From: Bacteroidales bacterium
GTDB lineage: Bacteria; Bacteroidota; Bacteroidia; Bacteroidales; JAAUTT01
DNA: 32,153 nucleotides
Direction of reading: 5' to 3'
Assembly: GCA_025361285.1 (NCBI GenBank)
Contig: JANYAP010000158.1
Coordinates: 1-32,153, forward strand
The translations under genes and the position numbers were made by a program. The notes below the pieces were generated by a model. The model was not told the origin of the DNA. It did not search any database and saw only the letters and a program-made list of their open reading frames with translations. This document shows positions 7,553 through 16,784 of the stretch, piece by piece (the first letter of the stretch is position 1; every line of letters starts with the position of its first letter).

Positions 7553-8887
7553 ATGAAAAAAAGAAAATCTCTTTTGTTATTGGGCTTTGCTTTTCTGGCA
7601 TACAGTCCTGGATTTTTTGCGCAATCGTCAAAAATCGAATTTAAGGAATTCGACCTAAAGAATGGTTTGCATGTTATTCTGCATCAGAATAATACAACAC
7701 CTACAGTTGCAATAAACATTGTTTATCACGTGGGTTCGAAAAACGAAAGTGCCGACCGTACTGGGTTTGCTCATTTTTTTGAACATTTAATGTTCGAAGG
7801 TTCCGAAAACATTGAGCGAGGCGCGTATTTTAAATATATTCAGAATGCGGGCGGTAACAACAATGCTTCTACATCGTTCGACATAACTCAGTATTACGAA
7901 GTTCTTCCATCCAACCAACTCGAATTGGGCTTGTGGCTCGAATCGGAACGAATGCTTCATTTAAAAATCGATAGCTTAGGCATTGAAACTCAACGTAAGG
8001 TAGTTAAGGAAGAAAAGAAGCAACGGTACGAGAATACTCCGTACGGCCGATTGCTTCCTGAAATTTTTTCTAATTCATTTAAAGTTTATCCTTACCGATG
8101 GACGCCAATAGGCGAAGAGCAATATATCGATCAGGCTAAGTACACCGAGTTTATCGATTTTTATAAGAGTTTCTATGTTCCCGAAAATGCCGTACTTGTT
8201 ATCGCTGGCGACATTCATTTAGATTCGGCTACTTATTTTGTTGAAAAGTACTTTGCTGATATCCCCAAAGGAAATCATGAAATTTTTCGACCAAAGGTAA
8301 AAGAACCTGCTCAAACAGCCGAAGTTCGAGCCAGCGCTTTCGACAAAGTTCAGCTACCTGTAGTTTTATATACCTACCACATCCCAGCCATGGGAACTCC
8401 CGATTCGTATGCGCTTGATATGCTTCAAAAATGGATGGCAGGCGGAAAAAGTTCGCTGTTATATAAATCGTTGGTTGATAAACAACAAATTGCACTGCAG
8501 GTGGGCGCTATGCCATTTAGCTTGGAAGATGCAGGTCTTTTTATCGCCTACGGTTTCGCAAACCTTGGCAAAACAGCCGGAAGCCTCGATACTGCTATTA
8601 ATGCCGAAATTGAAAACGCTAAGGTGAGTGAAATAACGGATAACGATTTTCAGAAAATTAAAAACCAAATAGAAAACGATTTTTATAGCCAAAATGCCAC
8701 TATGGAAGGAATATCGTCATCGTTAGCAAATTTTTATACTTATTATAAAAATACAAATCTTATTAATACCGAAATTGAAAAATACCAGAAGATTACCAAG
8801 AACGACATTAAGCGTGTTGCAAACCAGTATTTAAAGGCCGAAAACCGCATGGTTTTATATTATTTACCCGAAACATTAAAGAAATAA
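7553..8887 (+). CDS. Exported M16 (insulinase-type) zinc peptidase, active subunit
   Basis: A 444-residue M16 protein with a signal peptide (about residues 1-23, ending FFAQ). The inverted zinc motif HFFEH is at 74-78 and the third ligand Glu154 lies 76 residues beyond, in VVKEEKKQRYENTPYG, which is the spacing expected of an active M16 enzyme. It carries an N-terminal catalytic half and a C-terminal half. It is followed after 12 bases by a second M16 protein that lacks the zinc site; such pairs act as heterodimers in processing peptidases and bacterial PqqL/YmxG-like systems. The location is probably periplasmic or outer membrane facing. The substrate is unknown. Confidence 0.9.
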   Translation: MKKRKSLLLLGFAFLAYSPGFFAQSSKIEFKEFDLKNGLHVILHQNNTTPTVAINIVYHVGSKNESADRTGFAHFFEHLMFEGSENIERGAYFKYIQNAGGNNNASTSFDITQYYEVLPSNQLELGLWLESERMLHLKIDSLGIETQRKVVKEEKKQRYENTPYGRLLPEIFSNSFKVYPYRWTPIGEEQYIDQAKYTEFIDFYKSFYVPENAVLVIAGDIHLDSATYFVEKYFADIPKGNHEIFRPKVKEPAQTAEVRASAFDKVQLPVVLYTYHIPAMGTPDSYALDMLQKWMAGGKSSLLYKSLVDKQQIALQVGAMPFSLEDAGLFIAYGFANLGKTAGSLDTAINAEIENAKVSEITDNDFQKIKNQIENDFYSQNATMEGISSSLANFYTYYKNTNLINTEIEKYQKITKNDIKRVANQYLKAENRMVLYYLPETLKK

Positions 8888-8890
8888 GGA
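8885..8890 (+). promoter_or_regulatory. Shine-Dalgarno-like sequence before the second M16 gene
   Basis: AAGGAG begins inside the stop codon of the first M16 gene and ends 9 bases before the ATG at 8900. Recognisable ribosome binding sites are rare in this window, so this one supports the start and tight coupling of the two subunits. Confidence 0.6.
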
Positions 8891-8899
8891 GTCGAAACA

Positions 8900-10975
8900 A
8901 TGAAAAATTTAATATACATTATTGCGCTTTTAACGTGTTCATTAGCTAGCGTTAGCGCTCAAACCAACCGCACCAAAGCTCCATTACCTGCAGTAGCTCC
9001 TAAAATTCAGATTGGCGAATATAAGAAGTTCGAGTTAGCGAATGGCTTGAAAGTGTTTGTTGTTGAAAATCACCGTATTCCACGAGTATCATTTTCAATA
9101 TCGTTAATTTTTAATCCCGAAGTAGAGGGTGTAAATAGTGGCGTTGGCTCAATTACTTCAGAACTTATTGGCACTGGTACAAAAAAGCGTACTAAGGATC
9201 AGATTAACGAGGAAGTTGATTTTATGGCTGCCAGCTTAAGTGCCAATGCCGAAGGTATTTATGCGTCGTCGCTTAAAAAACATACCGAAAAGTTGCTCGA
9301 TGTTTTATCCGATGTTACCATGAATTCTGTTTTTAAGAACGAGGAGTTGGAAAAAATTCGCACTCAAACGCTATCGGGACTTGCAGCATCGGCCGACGAC
9401 CCTAATTCTATTTCCGATAATGTTTCAGCGGCACTTATTTATGGCAAAAATCACCCTTACGGGGAATTTGCTACCGAAGCTTCAATAAAAAATATCAATC
9501 TCGAAATGTGCGCTCAATACTATCAGAAATATTTTAAACCTAACATTGCGTATTTAGCTGTTGTTGGCGATATTAAACCCGCCGAAGCCAAAAAACTTAT
9601 TGAAAAATATTTTGGCAAATGGGAAAAGGGAATTGTAAGCTCACCAACGTATTCAAAACCTTTAGCTTCAGTGGCTACTAAGGTTGCAATTGTCGATAGG
9701 CCACAGTCGGTGCAATCGGTTATTAATGTTTGTTATCCGGTTGATATTAACATAGGTAGCCCCGATTATATAAATACAAGAGTTACAAACACCATTCTTG
9801 GAGGAGGTATATTTCGCCTTTTTCTAAATTTGCGCGAAAAGCACGCTTTTACTTACGGTGCATATTCAAATTTTAGCTATAACCCTATTATTGGTGGGTT
9901 TGAAGCCAGTACTAGTGTGCGAAATGCTGTTACCGATAGTGCCGTTGGCGAAATTCTATACGAAATGAAACGGCTTCGTGATGAACCAGTTGGAGACAGT
10001 GAGCTTAGCATGGTTAAAAATTACCTTATGGGAAATTTCGCTTTATCGCTCGAAAGGCCTCAAACTATTGCTTCCTTCGCCATAAACACCGAGCGTTATA
10101 AACTTCCGTCCGATTTCTATTCAACATACTTAAAGCGCATTGAAGCTGTTACTCCAGCCGATGTTCAGGAAACTGCTAAAAAGTATATTTTGCCCGATAA
10201 ATCTAAAATTATTGTTGTTGGTAAAGCTTCGGAAGTAGCCGAAAAGCTCAAGAAATTTAATACTGAAGGGAAAATTGATTATTACGATGTTGACGCGAAT
10301 ATTTACGATCCGGCTATCAAAAGTAAACTTATTCCTGAAGGTGTAACAGCTAAAACTGTACTTAGCCGTTATATTCGGGCAATTGGTGGAACAGCTACTA
10401 TTAATGGTGTTAAAGACTTATCTATTAAAGGAAAACTTTCAGTACAAGGCATGAATTTGAACTTGAATATAGTTTATAAGATTCCTGGCAAATATTTAAA
10501 GGAAGTTATTATGAACGGTCAAACTATACAAAAATATGTTATAAATGGCAATACGGGAAAAGTATCTGGTATGGAGGGTGTTAGAGACGTTCAAGGTGCC
10601 GAATTAGATAAGATGAAATTAGACGCCGAATTAGTACCTGAGTTGAAATACGAATTGTTGGGTTATAAAACCGAGCTAAAAGAGATTTCGAAGGTAAATG
10701 ATAAGGATGCTTTTTTACTTGAAGTAACTTCGCCAACAGGGTCAACTACATCCGATTATTATTCAGCAGAAACAGGTTTGAAAATTAAGTCGGTTTCTCA
10801 AATGGATTCGCCAATGGGCAAAATTTCGCAGGTTACAGAAATTTTGGAATACACCGAGGTAGGCGAACTAAAGTATCCTAAAAAAATTAAGCAAACTATA
10901 GGAGCACAAGTAGTTGAAATTTCGGTTGACGATATTTTAGTTAATACCGACGTTAATGATGAATTATTTAAATAG
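8900..10975 (+). CDS. M16-family protein without zinc site, with extra C-terminal domain
   Basis: A 691-residue exported protein (signal peptide 1-20, cleavage near SVSA-Q). Residues about 40-460 form an M16 fold, with NLREKHAFTYGAYSNF as the substrate-binding Arg/Tyr block typical of the non-catalytic partner. At the place of HxxEH it reads ITSELIGTG, so no zinc can be held. From about 465 a region of roughly 220 residues follows (start of segment: VLSRYIRAIGGTATING). It is beta-rich and resembles the LolA-like or lipoprotein-sorting type of domain attached to some Bacteroidota M16 proteins; this assignment is tentative. Co-transcribed with the active subunit, it probably forms the structural half of a heterodimer. 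Confidence 0.85.
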   Translation: MKNLIYIIALLTCSLASVSAQTNRTKAPLPAVAPKIQIGEYKKFELANGLKVFVVENHRIPRVSFSISLIFNPEVEGVNSGVGSITSELIGTGTKKRTKDQINEEVDFMAASLSANAEGIYASSLKKHTEKLLDVLSDVTMNSVFKNEELEKIRTQTLSGLAASADDPNSISDNVSAALIYGKNHPYGEFATEASIKNINLEMCAQYYQKYFKPNIAYLAVVGDIKPAEAKKLIEKYFGKWEKGIVSSPTYSKPLASVATKVAIVDRPQSVQSVINVCYPVDINIGSPDYINTRVTNTILGGGIFRLFLNLREKHAFTYGAYSNFSYNPIIGGFEASTSVRNAVTDSAVGEILYEMKRLRDEPVGDSELSMVKNYLMGNFALSLERPQTIASFAINTERYKLPSDFYSTYLKRIEAVTPADVQETAKKYILPDKSKIIVVGKASEVAEKLKKFNTEGKIDYYDVDANIYDPAIKSKLIPEGVTAKTVLSRYIRAIGGTATINGVKDLSIKGKLSVQGMNLNLNIVYKIPGKYLKEVIMNGQTIQKYVINGNTGKVSGMEGVRDVQGAELDKMKLDAELVPELKYELLGYKTELKEISKVNDKDAFLLEVTSPTGSTTSDYYSAETGLKIKSVSQMDSPMGKISQVTEILEYTEVGELKYPKKIKQTIGAQVVEISVDDILVNTDVNDELFK

Positions 10976-11014
10976 TTATTGAAAACTAATTGATATGTAG
11001 TGTGTTAATAGCAT

Positions 11015-11049
11015 AAAAAGGGCAGAATTTTAATAATTCTGCCCTTTTT
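11015..11049. terminator. Strong bidirectional intrinsic terminator
   Basis: A 15-bp perfect stem (11015-11029 with 11035-11049, core AGGGCAGAATT) with a 5-base loop has an A run on one side and a T run on the other. It therefore serves both the M16 operon (plus) and the small HTH gene (minus), which converge here. Confidence 0.9.
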
Positions 11050-11065
11050 ATGTTTTTGTTGGATG

Positions 11066-11323
11066 CTAATTAATTTCGTGTGCGTGCTTATGAAGTATTG
11101 TTTGAGCCATATCTAAAATTGTAGTATCATCTAACGCTACAATCCCACCATCAGGCCCCTGTTCTACATGCATACCAACACATTCTCCACTTTTATAATG
11201 GCTACCACCAAAATAATTTCGAACGGTATCTTCCGTTACATTTAAACTTTGTGCGATAGTTCTAATACTGCCAACTGGCAAATCATCCTTAATTTTTCTG
11301 AGTTCGTTGAATGTAATATTCAT
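11066..11323 (-). CDS. Small helix-turn-helix DNA-binding protein
   Basis: An 85-residue soluble protein. Residues about 16-40 (SIRTIAQSLNVTEDTVRNYF) read as a helix-turn-helix in which the second helix begins TEDTVRNYF, similar to the short HTH proteins often seen alone in Bacteroidales. The C-terminal half (GGIVALDDTTILDMAQTIL) resembles no domain I can name. The stop lies against the shared terminator and the gene is divergent from the sensor kinase, with a very AT-rich 216-base gap upstream. No regulatory target can be read from the context. Confidence 0.7.
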   Translation of the reverse strand: MNITFNELRKIKDDLPVGSIRTIAQSLNVTEDTVRNYFGGSHYKSGECVGMHVEQGPDGGIVALDDTTILDMAQTILHKHAHEIN

Positions 11324-11539
11324 AACTGAAAATTTTGAGGTTATTAATTAAAACAGCAGCCTAATTTACAAATAAAAATAATGATATATTCAATAGTTTA
11401 TAAATTTTTTTTCGTTTTTTCATTTATTTATTACAACTTGTTGATAACATGGTTTTGTTTACGATTTTGAATACTTATTCTTTTTATTAATCAAAAAGTT
11501 ATATATTTCCGATTCATTTAAGTTGAAAACATTATTATT
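11324..11539. other. AT-rich divergent intergenic region
   Basis: These 216 bases separate the small HTH gene from the sensor kinase and must hold both promoters, but no full TAnnTTTG is found for either. One DnaA-box-like 9-mer (TTATCAACA on the minus strand, within 11440-11455) is present. I see no open reading frame or RNA gene. Confidence 0.6.
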
Positions 11540-14527
11540 ATGAGGGTTAAATATCTTTATCTTATTTTACTAATAATAGGTTCAATTCAATCCTTTTGTT
11601 TTGCCGATAATCAAAAGGTTTCAGCGCTACCTGTTAAACAGAAGGAAGGATATGTCGATAATATTAACATATTACTCGATTTAGCAACAAAAGTATATTC
11701 TCAGCAACCTGAGCGCAGTTTGCAGTATGCCGAAACGGCCATAGGAATCGCCCAAAAGCACCGCGACAATATATTGGAAGCCAAGGCGCTTATGGTAATT
11801 GGCAATGTTTATCGTAGGCTCGATTACGATCGTCTTTCGATACCTTATTTTAATAGAGCTCTCGAACTTGTTCAAAAAGAGCATAACCTTAAAATGGAGT
11901 CGGAATTGCAACTAGCTCTTGGCGACATTTTTAATAAATTGAACCAAAACGATTCGGCTTTGCGGTATTTTCAAAAAGGTTTGATGTTATCGCAGAAAAT
12001 GGGTGATCAATTGGGTATTGCTAACAGTTATCTTAAAATTGGCAATTCGTATTGGTTCAGAACTAATTACGATAAAACTCTCGATTATTATTTAAAAGCC
12101 TTAAATATTTACGAACAGCTTAATAATAAGGAAGGTATAGCTAAAGTTTATAATAACATAGGGTCGTTATATACGGTGTTAGGCGATTATAAAAAATCAA
12201 TATTGTATTTAAAAAAATCGCTTCAGTATTATTCTAACTTAACTGATGCTGAGGGTATTGCTGAGTTGTATTTCCGCTTGGGCGAAACAATGTCGCAAAT
12301 GCACAATTACGATTCTGCTCTTTTATATCTCGATATTTCCAAATCAGTATTCGATTCGTTGCATTTCGAAAGGAAATCGGCCTATGTGGATCAGGCAAAG
12401 GGTAATATTTATTTTCAAAAAGGGAATACCAATAAAGCAATAGTTTTAGCATTAAGTGCTTATAAACGATTTAACAAATTCGAATTTGTTTGGGGTGCAA
12501 TTGAATCAAGTAACGACCTTGGGAAATATTATATGAAACTGGAGGATCTTGAAAATTCCAAACTCTTTCTTAATCACGCACTTGTGCAAGCCACGAAAGT
12601 GAAATCGTGGGAATTACTTAAAGATACTTATTTCGAACTCTCAAATTTGTACAAACTTAAGGAAGATTATAAAAAATCGCTCGATTTTTATCACAAATAT
12701 CAAGTTATGAGCGATTCGGTTTCGAACCGTGAGAAAACTGCTCGAATTGCCGAATTGCAAGCTAAATACGAAACTGAGAAAAGAGAATTGGAAATTCAAC
12801 TTAAAAACGATGAGATTGATAAGAACAATGAATTAATTAAACGGCAACGCTTTCATTTATATCTATTTGGAGGGGGTATTGCTATAATTTTGCTACTTGG
12901 CTTTGGGTTGTTTCGGCAATATAAATTGCTCGAAATTAAAGGAAAAAAAATCGAACGTATTAATACTGAGCTCGATTTGCGCGTTAAGGAGCGAACATCG
13001 GCGTTACGTTTAACCCAGTTTTCAGTAGAACATGCAGCCGACCCTATTTTCTGGATCGATTTGCAAGGTAGGTTCGCTTACGCCAATAATTCGGCATGCA
13101 TAAGCTTAGTTTATTCGAAGGAAGAACTTCTTCGAAAAACTATTACTGATATAATACCAAATTTTTCGATTGTCGACTGGAAACAATTTTGGGAAATCAC
13201 TAAAAAGAAAGGATCGTTGGTTGTTGAAACTTCATTTATTAGAAAGTCAAACATTGTATTTCCTATCGAGCTCATTCTTACTTATATATACCACGAACAA
13301 AAGGAGTATGCTTTCGCTTTTATGCGCGACATTTCGGATCGTAAGCAGAAGGAAGAGAATTTGAAGAATGCCAAAGATAAGGCCGAGGAAGCCGATAAAC
13401 TAAAATCGGCATTTTTGGCTAACATGTCGCACGAAATTCGAACTCCAATGAACGCTATAATTGGCTTTTCCGATATGCTTCTGCACGAAGACTTTACGAG
13501 CGACGAAAAACTGGAATTTGCTACTATTATTAAAACAAGTGGCGACACGTTGCTTAAATTAATAGACGATATTATCGATGTATCTATTATCGAAGCTGGA
13601 CAGCTAAAAATTAATAAATCAACCTATTATGTAAATGTACTTCTTCGGGAAATTCACCTGTTTTTTATGGGCGAAAAAAATCGCTTAAATAAGGATAGTA
13701 TTGAGCTGAAGCTCTCCGATACAAATTTCGACGATCAAATACAAATTGATGTCGATAGGGTTAGGTTTAGTCAGGTTTTAACTAATTTGCTTGCAAATGC
13801 TCTAAAATTTACCGACAAAGGTTCCATTGAAATTGGTTACTATACCAAAAAAAACAAGTCGATTACTATATATGTTAAAGATACGGGGATTGGGATTCCT
13901 TCACATAAATTACTTACAATATTCGAGAGATTTAACAAGCATGTTGACGCTAAGAAGCTTTATAGCGGAACAGGCCTTGGTTTAACAATTTCCAAGAAGC
14001 TTGCCGAACAAATGGATGGTGTTTTAACCGTGGAATCGAACCTAGGCGCTGGATCGATATTTATGTTTACGTTACCGTATTCATTTGCCTCATCGCCACC
14101 ACATAAAACGGAAAAGGAGCAGGTTTTGAGTAACGGGAAATTCGATTGGAGCAACAAAACTATTTTGGTAGTAGAGGATGTGGCTTCAAATTTTTTGCTG
14201 CTCGAAAACGCTTTGAAAAGAACAGGAGCCATTGTTTACTGGGCTAAGGAAGGGTTTGCAGCTCTGGAGTATTGCAACCATACAATACCCGATGCTATAT
14301 TAATGGACATTCAACTGCCAGGATTAAGTGGTTACGAGATTACACGCGAAATTCTAAATATGCATCCCAACGTACCTATAATCGCGCAAACAGGGTATGC
14401 TTTTAACAACGAAAAGGAGAAAATTCTTGAAGCAGGGTGCATCGATTGCCTAACCAAACCTATAAATATCGAATTATTGTATGCTACACTAAATAGGTAT
14501 ATGTTTTTTAAGACGGCAAGTATTTAA
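11540..14527 (+). CDS. TPR-PAS hybrid sensor histidine kinase with receiver domain
   Basis: A 995-residue protein. It has a signal peptide (1-22) and about eight tetratricopeptide repeats (roughly 40-390) placed in the periplasm. A coiled coil follows (400-436), then one transmembrane helix (about 439-458) and a PAS domain (about 490-600). The HisKA domain holds the phospho-acceptor H631 in SHEIRTPMNAIIGFSDML. The HATPase has the N box around N749/N753, DTGIGIP (781-787) and GTGLGL (810-815). A C-terminal receiver has E879/D880, phospho-acceptor D923 and K973. All catalytic residues are present. No response regulator or target gene is adjacent, so it is an orphan kinase; the phosphoryl group may pass on through a separate His-phosphotransfer protein. 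Confidence 0.93.
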   Translation: MRVKYLYLILLIIGSIQSFCFADNQKVSALPVKQKEGYVDNINILLDLATKVYSQQPERSLQYAETAIGIAQKHRDNILEAKALMVIGNVYRRLDYDRLSIPYFNRALELVQKEHNLKMESELQLALGDIFNKLNQNDSALRYFQKGLMLSQKMGDQLGIANSYLKIGNSYWFRTNYDKTLDYYLKALNIYEQLNNKEGIAKVYNNIGSLYTVLGDYKKSILYLKKSLQYYSNLTDAEGIAELYFRLGETMSQMHNYDSALLYLDISKSVFDSLHFERKSAYVDQAKGNIYFQKGNTNKAIVLALSAYKRFNKFEFVWGAIESSNDLGKYYMKLEDLENSKLFLNHALVQATKVKSWELLKDTYFELSNLYKLKEDYKKSLDFYHKYQVMSDSVSNREKTARIAELQAKYETEKRELEIQLKNDEIDKNNELIKRQRFHLYLFGGGIAIILLLGFGLFRQYKLLEIKGKKIERINTELDLRVKERTSALRLTQFSVEHAADPIFWIDLQGRFAYANNSACISLVYSKEELLRKTITDIIPNFSIVDWKQFWEITKKKGSLVVETSFIRKSNIVFPIELILTYIYHEQKEYAFAFMRDISDRKQKEENLKNAKDKAEEADKLKSAFLANMSHEIRTPMNAIIGFSDMLLHEDFTSDEKLEFATIIKTSGDTLLKLIDDIIDVSIIEAGQLKINKSTYYVNVLLREIHLFFMGEKNRLNKDSIELKLSDTNFDDQIQIDVDRVRFSQVLTNLLANALKFTDKGSIEIGYYTKKNKSITIYVKDTGIGIPSHKLLTIFERFNKHVDAKKLYSGTGLGLTISKKLAEQMDGVLTVESNLGAGSIFMFTLPYSFASSPPHKTEKEQVLSNGKFDWSNKTILVVEDVASNFLLLENALKRTGAIVYWAKEGFAALEYCNHTIPDAILMDIQLPGLSGYEITREILNMHPNVPIIAQTGYAFNNEKEKILEAGCIDCLTKPINIELLYATLNRYMFFKTASI

Positions 14528-14626
14528 TATTCAAATAAATATAAGTCAGCAGTAAATACATTTGAATGAATTTTTAAACCATGATAAAATATGCTGATTT
14601 AAATGTCAGGAAGCTAATTATTTGAT

Positions 14627-14634
14627 TAAATTTG
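14627..14634 (+). promoter_or_regulatory. Candidate -7 element for the DUF4271-hemD unit
   Basis: TAAATTTG matches TAnnTTTG and lies 22 bases before the ATG at 14657. The -33 region shows only a weak TTT. It would drive DUF4271 and hemD. Confidence 0.5.
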
Positions 14635-14656
14635 CCAAAAAATTTAACGTTTCTGT

Positions 14657-15847
14657 ATGTTAAAGGGAATATCAATGGGCAAATATGGAAATATTGATTT
14701 GAATCCTTTAATTAAGGCAAATAGCGCTGTAGCTAGTTATATCCAAGTTCAGGATACTTCAAAAATACCTGATCAATCTATTTCGACACCCAAATCAAAT
14801 TTGGAAGTCCCTTCAATTACAGCGACTCCAGAGGTCGATAGCGTAACACAAAAATCAACTGAAGTAAATTTAACTCGTAGTGAGCAATTAGTTAAGCCTT
14901 TAAGCGCAAAAATTAAGTTGGTTTCCATTAAGCAAGAGGTTATAACTAATTCGCAGGACACTAGTTATGATAGAGTTAATAACGATGAGCTTCCTTTTCA
15001 GCATTCCAAACTTATTATCGATCGCATTTTCCAAGAAAACTTTTTGCTTTCCATTCCTTACAAATCAATTGGGATTAATTCTTCTGAGAACCTTTTGAAC
15101 GATAGCACAATACAGAGAATTGAGAAATCGATTCATATTTCATTACCGCCTGTTGTTGAAAAAAGACCATTGGGCATTGATGGCACTTTGCGTTCCGAAT
15201 CGTCGTTTAACTGGATAGCTGGTTTACTTTTACTCTCGCTTTTTGTGTTTTCGTGGATGAAAATTTTATACCAAAAGTATGTAGAACAGGTAGTTATAAC
15301 AGTAGTTAATTATCAAGCATCGGTTAGGCTGCTTCGCGAGAAAAATGTACTTTTCAAAAATATGGCTGTGGGCTTGAATGTAGTTTTCAGCATAAATTTA
15401 GGATTATTTGTATTTTTCACTTTGGCATACTTTAATGTATCTCAGGTTATTGCCGATAGAAATTTTTTAAGTGTTTTAATATACTGCTTCGCAATAGGAG
15501 TAATTTATAGTGTTAAAACGCTTAGCTGTAAACTTATAGGGTATATATTTTTAGCGCAAGATGAATTTAAGGAATACGTTCATAATTTTAATTTATTCAA
15601 TAAAAATATTGGACTATTTCTTTTCCCAATTGTTATAACTATGCCATATATAAGCGATTATATGGAGCCATTAGTTATATTTTCGGGAATGGCAGTTTTT
15701 TCTAGTCTATTTGTTTTACGCACTGTTAGAGGTTTTCAAATTATTATACGCAAAGGAGTCTCTACGTTTTATTTGATTTTGTATCTTTGTGCGATTGAAA
15801 TTTTACCTGTGCTACTACTTGTAAAATATTCATCGACATGGATTTAG
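14657..15847 (+). CDS. DUF4271 family integral membrane protein
   Basis: A 396-residue protein. The first ~180 residues are polar and low in conservation (many Ser, Thr and Lys). The rest holds about six transmembrane helices (near 190-210, 235-260, 270-290, 315-335, 340-360, 370-395). Its size, topology and position directly upstream of hemD match the DUF4271 family of Bacteroidota, whose function is unknown. The start may be the ATG at 14657 or the one at 14675, six codons later. The gene ends 42 bases before the TTG start of hemD, so they are probably one transcript. Confidence 0.8.
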   Translation: MLKGISMGKYGNIDLNPLIKANSAVASYIQVQDTSKIPDQSISTPKSNLEVPSITATPEVDSVTQKSTEVNLTRSEQLVKPLSAKIKLVSIKQEVITNSQDTSYDRVNNDELPFQHSKLIIDRIFQENFLLSIPYKSIGINSSENLLNDSTIQRIEKSIHISLPPVVEKRPLGIDGTLRSESSFNWIAGLLLLSLFVFSWMKILYQKYVEQVVITVVNYQASVRLLREKNVLFKNMAVGLNVVFSINLGLFVFFTLAYFNVSQVIADRNFLSVLIYCFAIGVIYSVKTLSCKLIGYIFLAQDEFKEYVHNFNLFNKNIGLFLFPIVITMPYISDYMEPLVIFSGMAVFSSLFVLRTVRGFQIIIRKGVSTFYLILYLCAIEILPVLLLVKYSSTWI

Positions 15848-15889
15848 CTTTATCTTAGTCAGTTGTACAATTAAAAAAAAACTACGGCA

Positions 15890-16693
15890 TTGAAAATTAA
15901 AAAAATTTTGGTATCGCAACCGCAACCTGCCGAACAGGAAAAATCACCATTCTACGAGCTGGCTGAAAAGAACAATCTAAAAGTGGATTTTCGTCCGTTT
16001 AGTTTTGTGGAAGGTATACCGGTAAAGGAGTTCAGACAATGCAGGGTTGAAATTTTAGCGCACAATTCTGTAATTTTTACGAGTAAAACGTCTATCGATC
16101 ATTTTTTTCGCATTTGCGAAGAAATGCGCGTTACAGTGCCTGATGCTATGAAGTATTTTTGCATGTCGGAGTCCACCGCTTTTTACCTACAGAAGTACAT
16201 CATTTACCGAAAGCGAAAGATTTTCTTTGGAAAAGGAACGTTCCCCGAAATGATTGATATTTTGCTTAAGCATAAAGACGATAAATTTCTTTTACCGCTC
16301 TCCGATTTACATAAACCTGAAATTCCTAAGCTTCTCGAAAAGAATAAATTAGAATTCACGAAAGCAATATTGTATCGCAATGTTTGTTCCGATTTGGCCG
16401 ATCTGGTTGGTGTTAAGTACGATGTGCTAGTTTTTTATAGCCCATCGTGTATTAAGTCGTTATTACAAAATTTTCCAAATTTTAGTCAGGATGAAATAAA
16501 AATTGCTAGTTTTGGCACATCAACAGCCAAAGCAGTTAAGGATGCTGGTTTAAGGCTCGATATACAAGCACCTATGCCCCAATTTCCATCAATGACGATG
16601 GCCTTGGAATACTTTATTAAAGATCACAATAAAAATGAAGTTAAAAATGGTAAGGTAGTTGAACTAAAATCTGAGGAGAATAAAGTAAAATAA
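15890..16693 (+). CDS. hemD: Uroporphyrinogen-III synthase (TTG start)
   Basis: HemD cyclises and inverts ring D of hydroxymethylbilane to give uroporphyrinogen III for heme and siroheme. The 267 residues include VIFTSKTSIDHFFRICEEM, MKYFCMSESTAFYLQKYI and the C-terminal FGTSTAKAVKDAGL block, all typical of the Bacteroidota form, which is highly divergent from enterobacterial HemD. The protein begins at TTG (15890-15892); the MKIKKILVSQPQP start that this gives matches the family N-terminus, and there is no ATG nearby. A terminator follows the stop. Confidence 0.9.
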   Translation: MKIKKILVSQPQPAEQEKSPFYELAEKNNLKVDFRPFSFVEGIPVKEFRQCRVEILAHNSVIFTSKTSIDHFFRICEEMRVTVPDAMKYFCMSESTAFYLQKYIIYRKRKIFFGKGTFPEMIDILLKHKDDKFLLPLSDLHKPEIPKLLEKNKLEFTKAILYRNVCSDLADLVGVKYDVLVFYSPSCIKSLLQNFPNFSQDEIKIASFGTSTAKAVKDAGLRLDIQAPMPQFPSMTMALEYFIKDHNKNEVKNGKVVELKSEENKVK

Positions 16694-16712
16694 TTGAATT
16701 TCAAGTTAGTAT

Positions 16713-16765
16713 AAAGCCGATTCCATAGATTGTATTGTCGATTTTTGGTTTCGGCTTTTTTTTTT
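16713..16765 (+). terminator. Intrinsic terminator after hemD
   Basis: AAAGCCGA (16713-16720) pairs with TCGGCTTT (16751-16758). A short further helix lies across a 2x2 mismatch (CCA with TGG), and the stem is followed by a run of ten T. Its end is only about 20 bases before the TTG start of rnpA, so rnpA must either use a promoter inside the terminator tail or depend on read-through. Confidence 0.8.
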
Positions 16766-16784
16766 AACTATAAGAATTTATCCA

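Noticed and set aside
7727-7732. CACGTG inside the M16 gene as another parS site
   Set aside because: Flanks read TTTAT and GGTTC, breaking the palindrome; it is a chance hexamer in coding sequence.
11324-11539. AT-rich gap as a replication origin
   Set aside because: Only one near-match to a DnaA box is seen, with no cluster and no dnaA or dnaN beside it.
13282-13548. Minus-strand frames opposite the kinase
   Set aside because: Serine-rich shadow translations of conserved kinase motifs.
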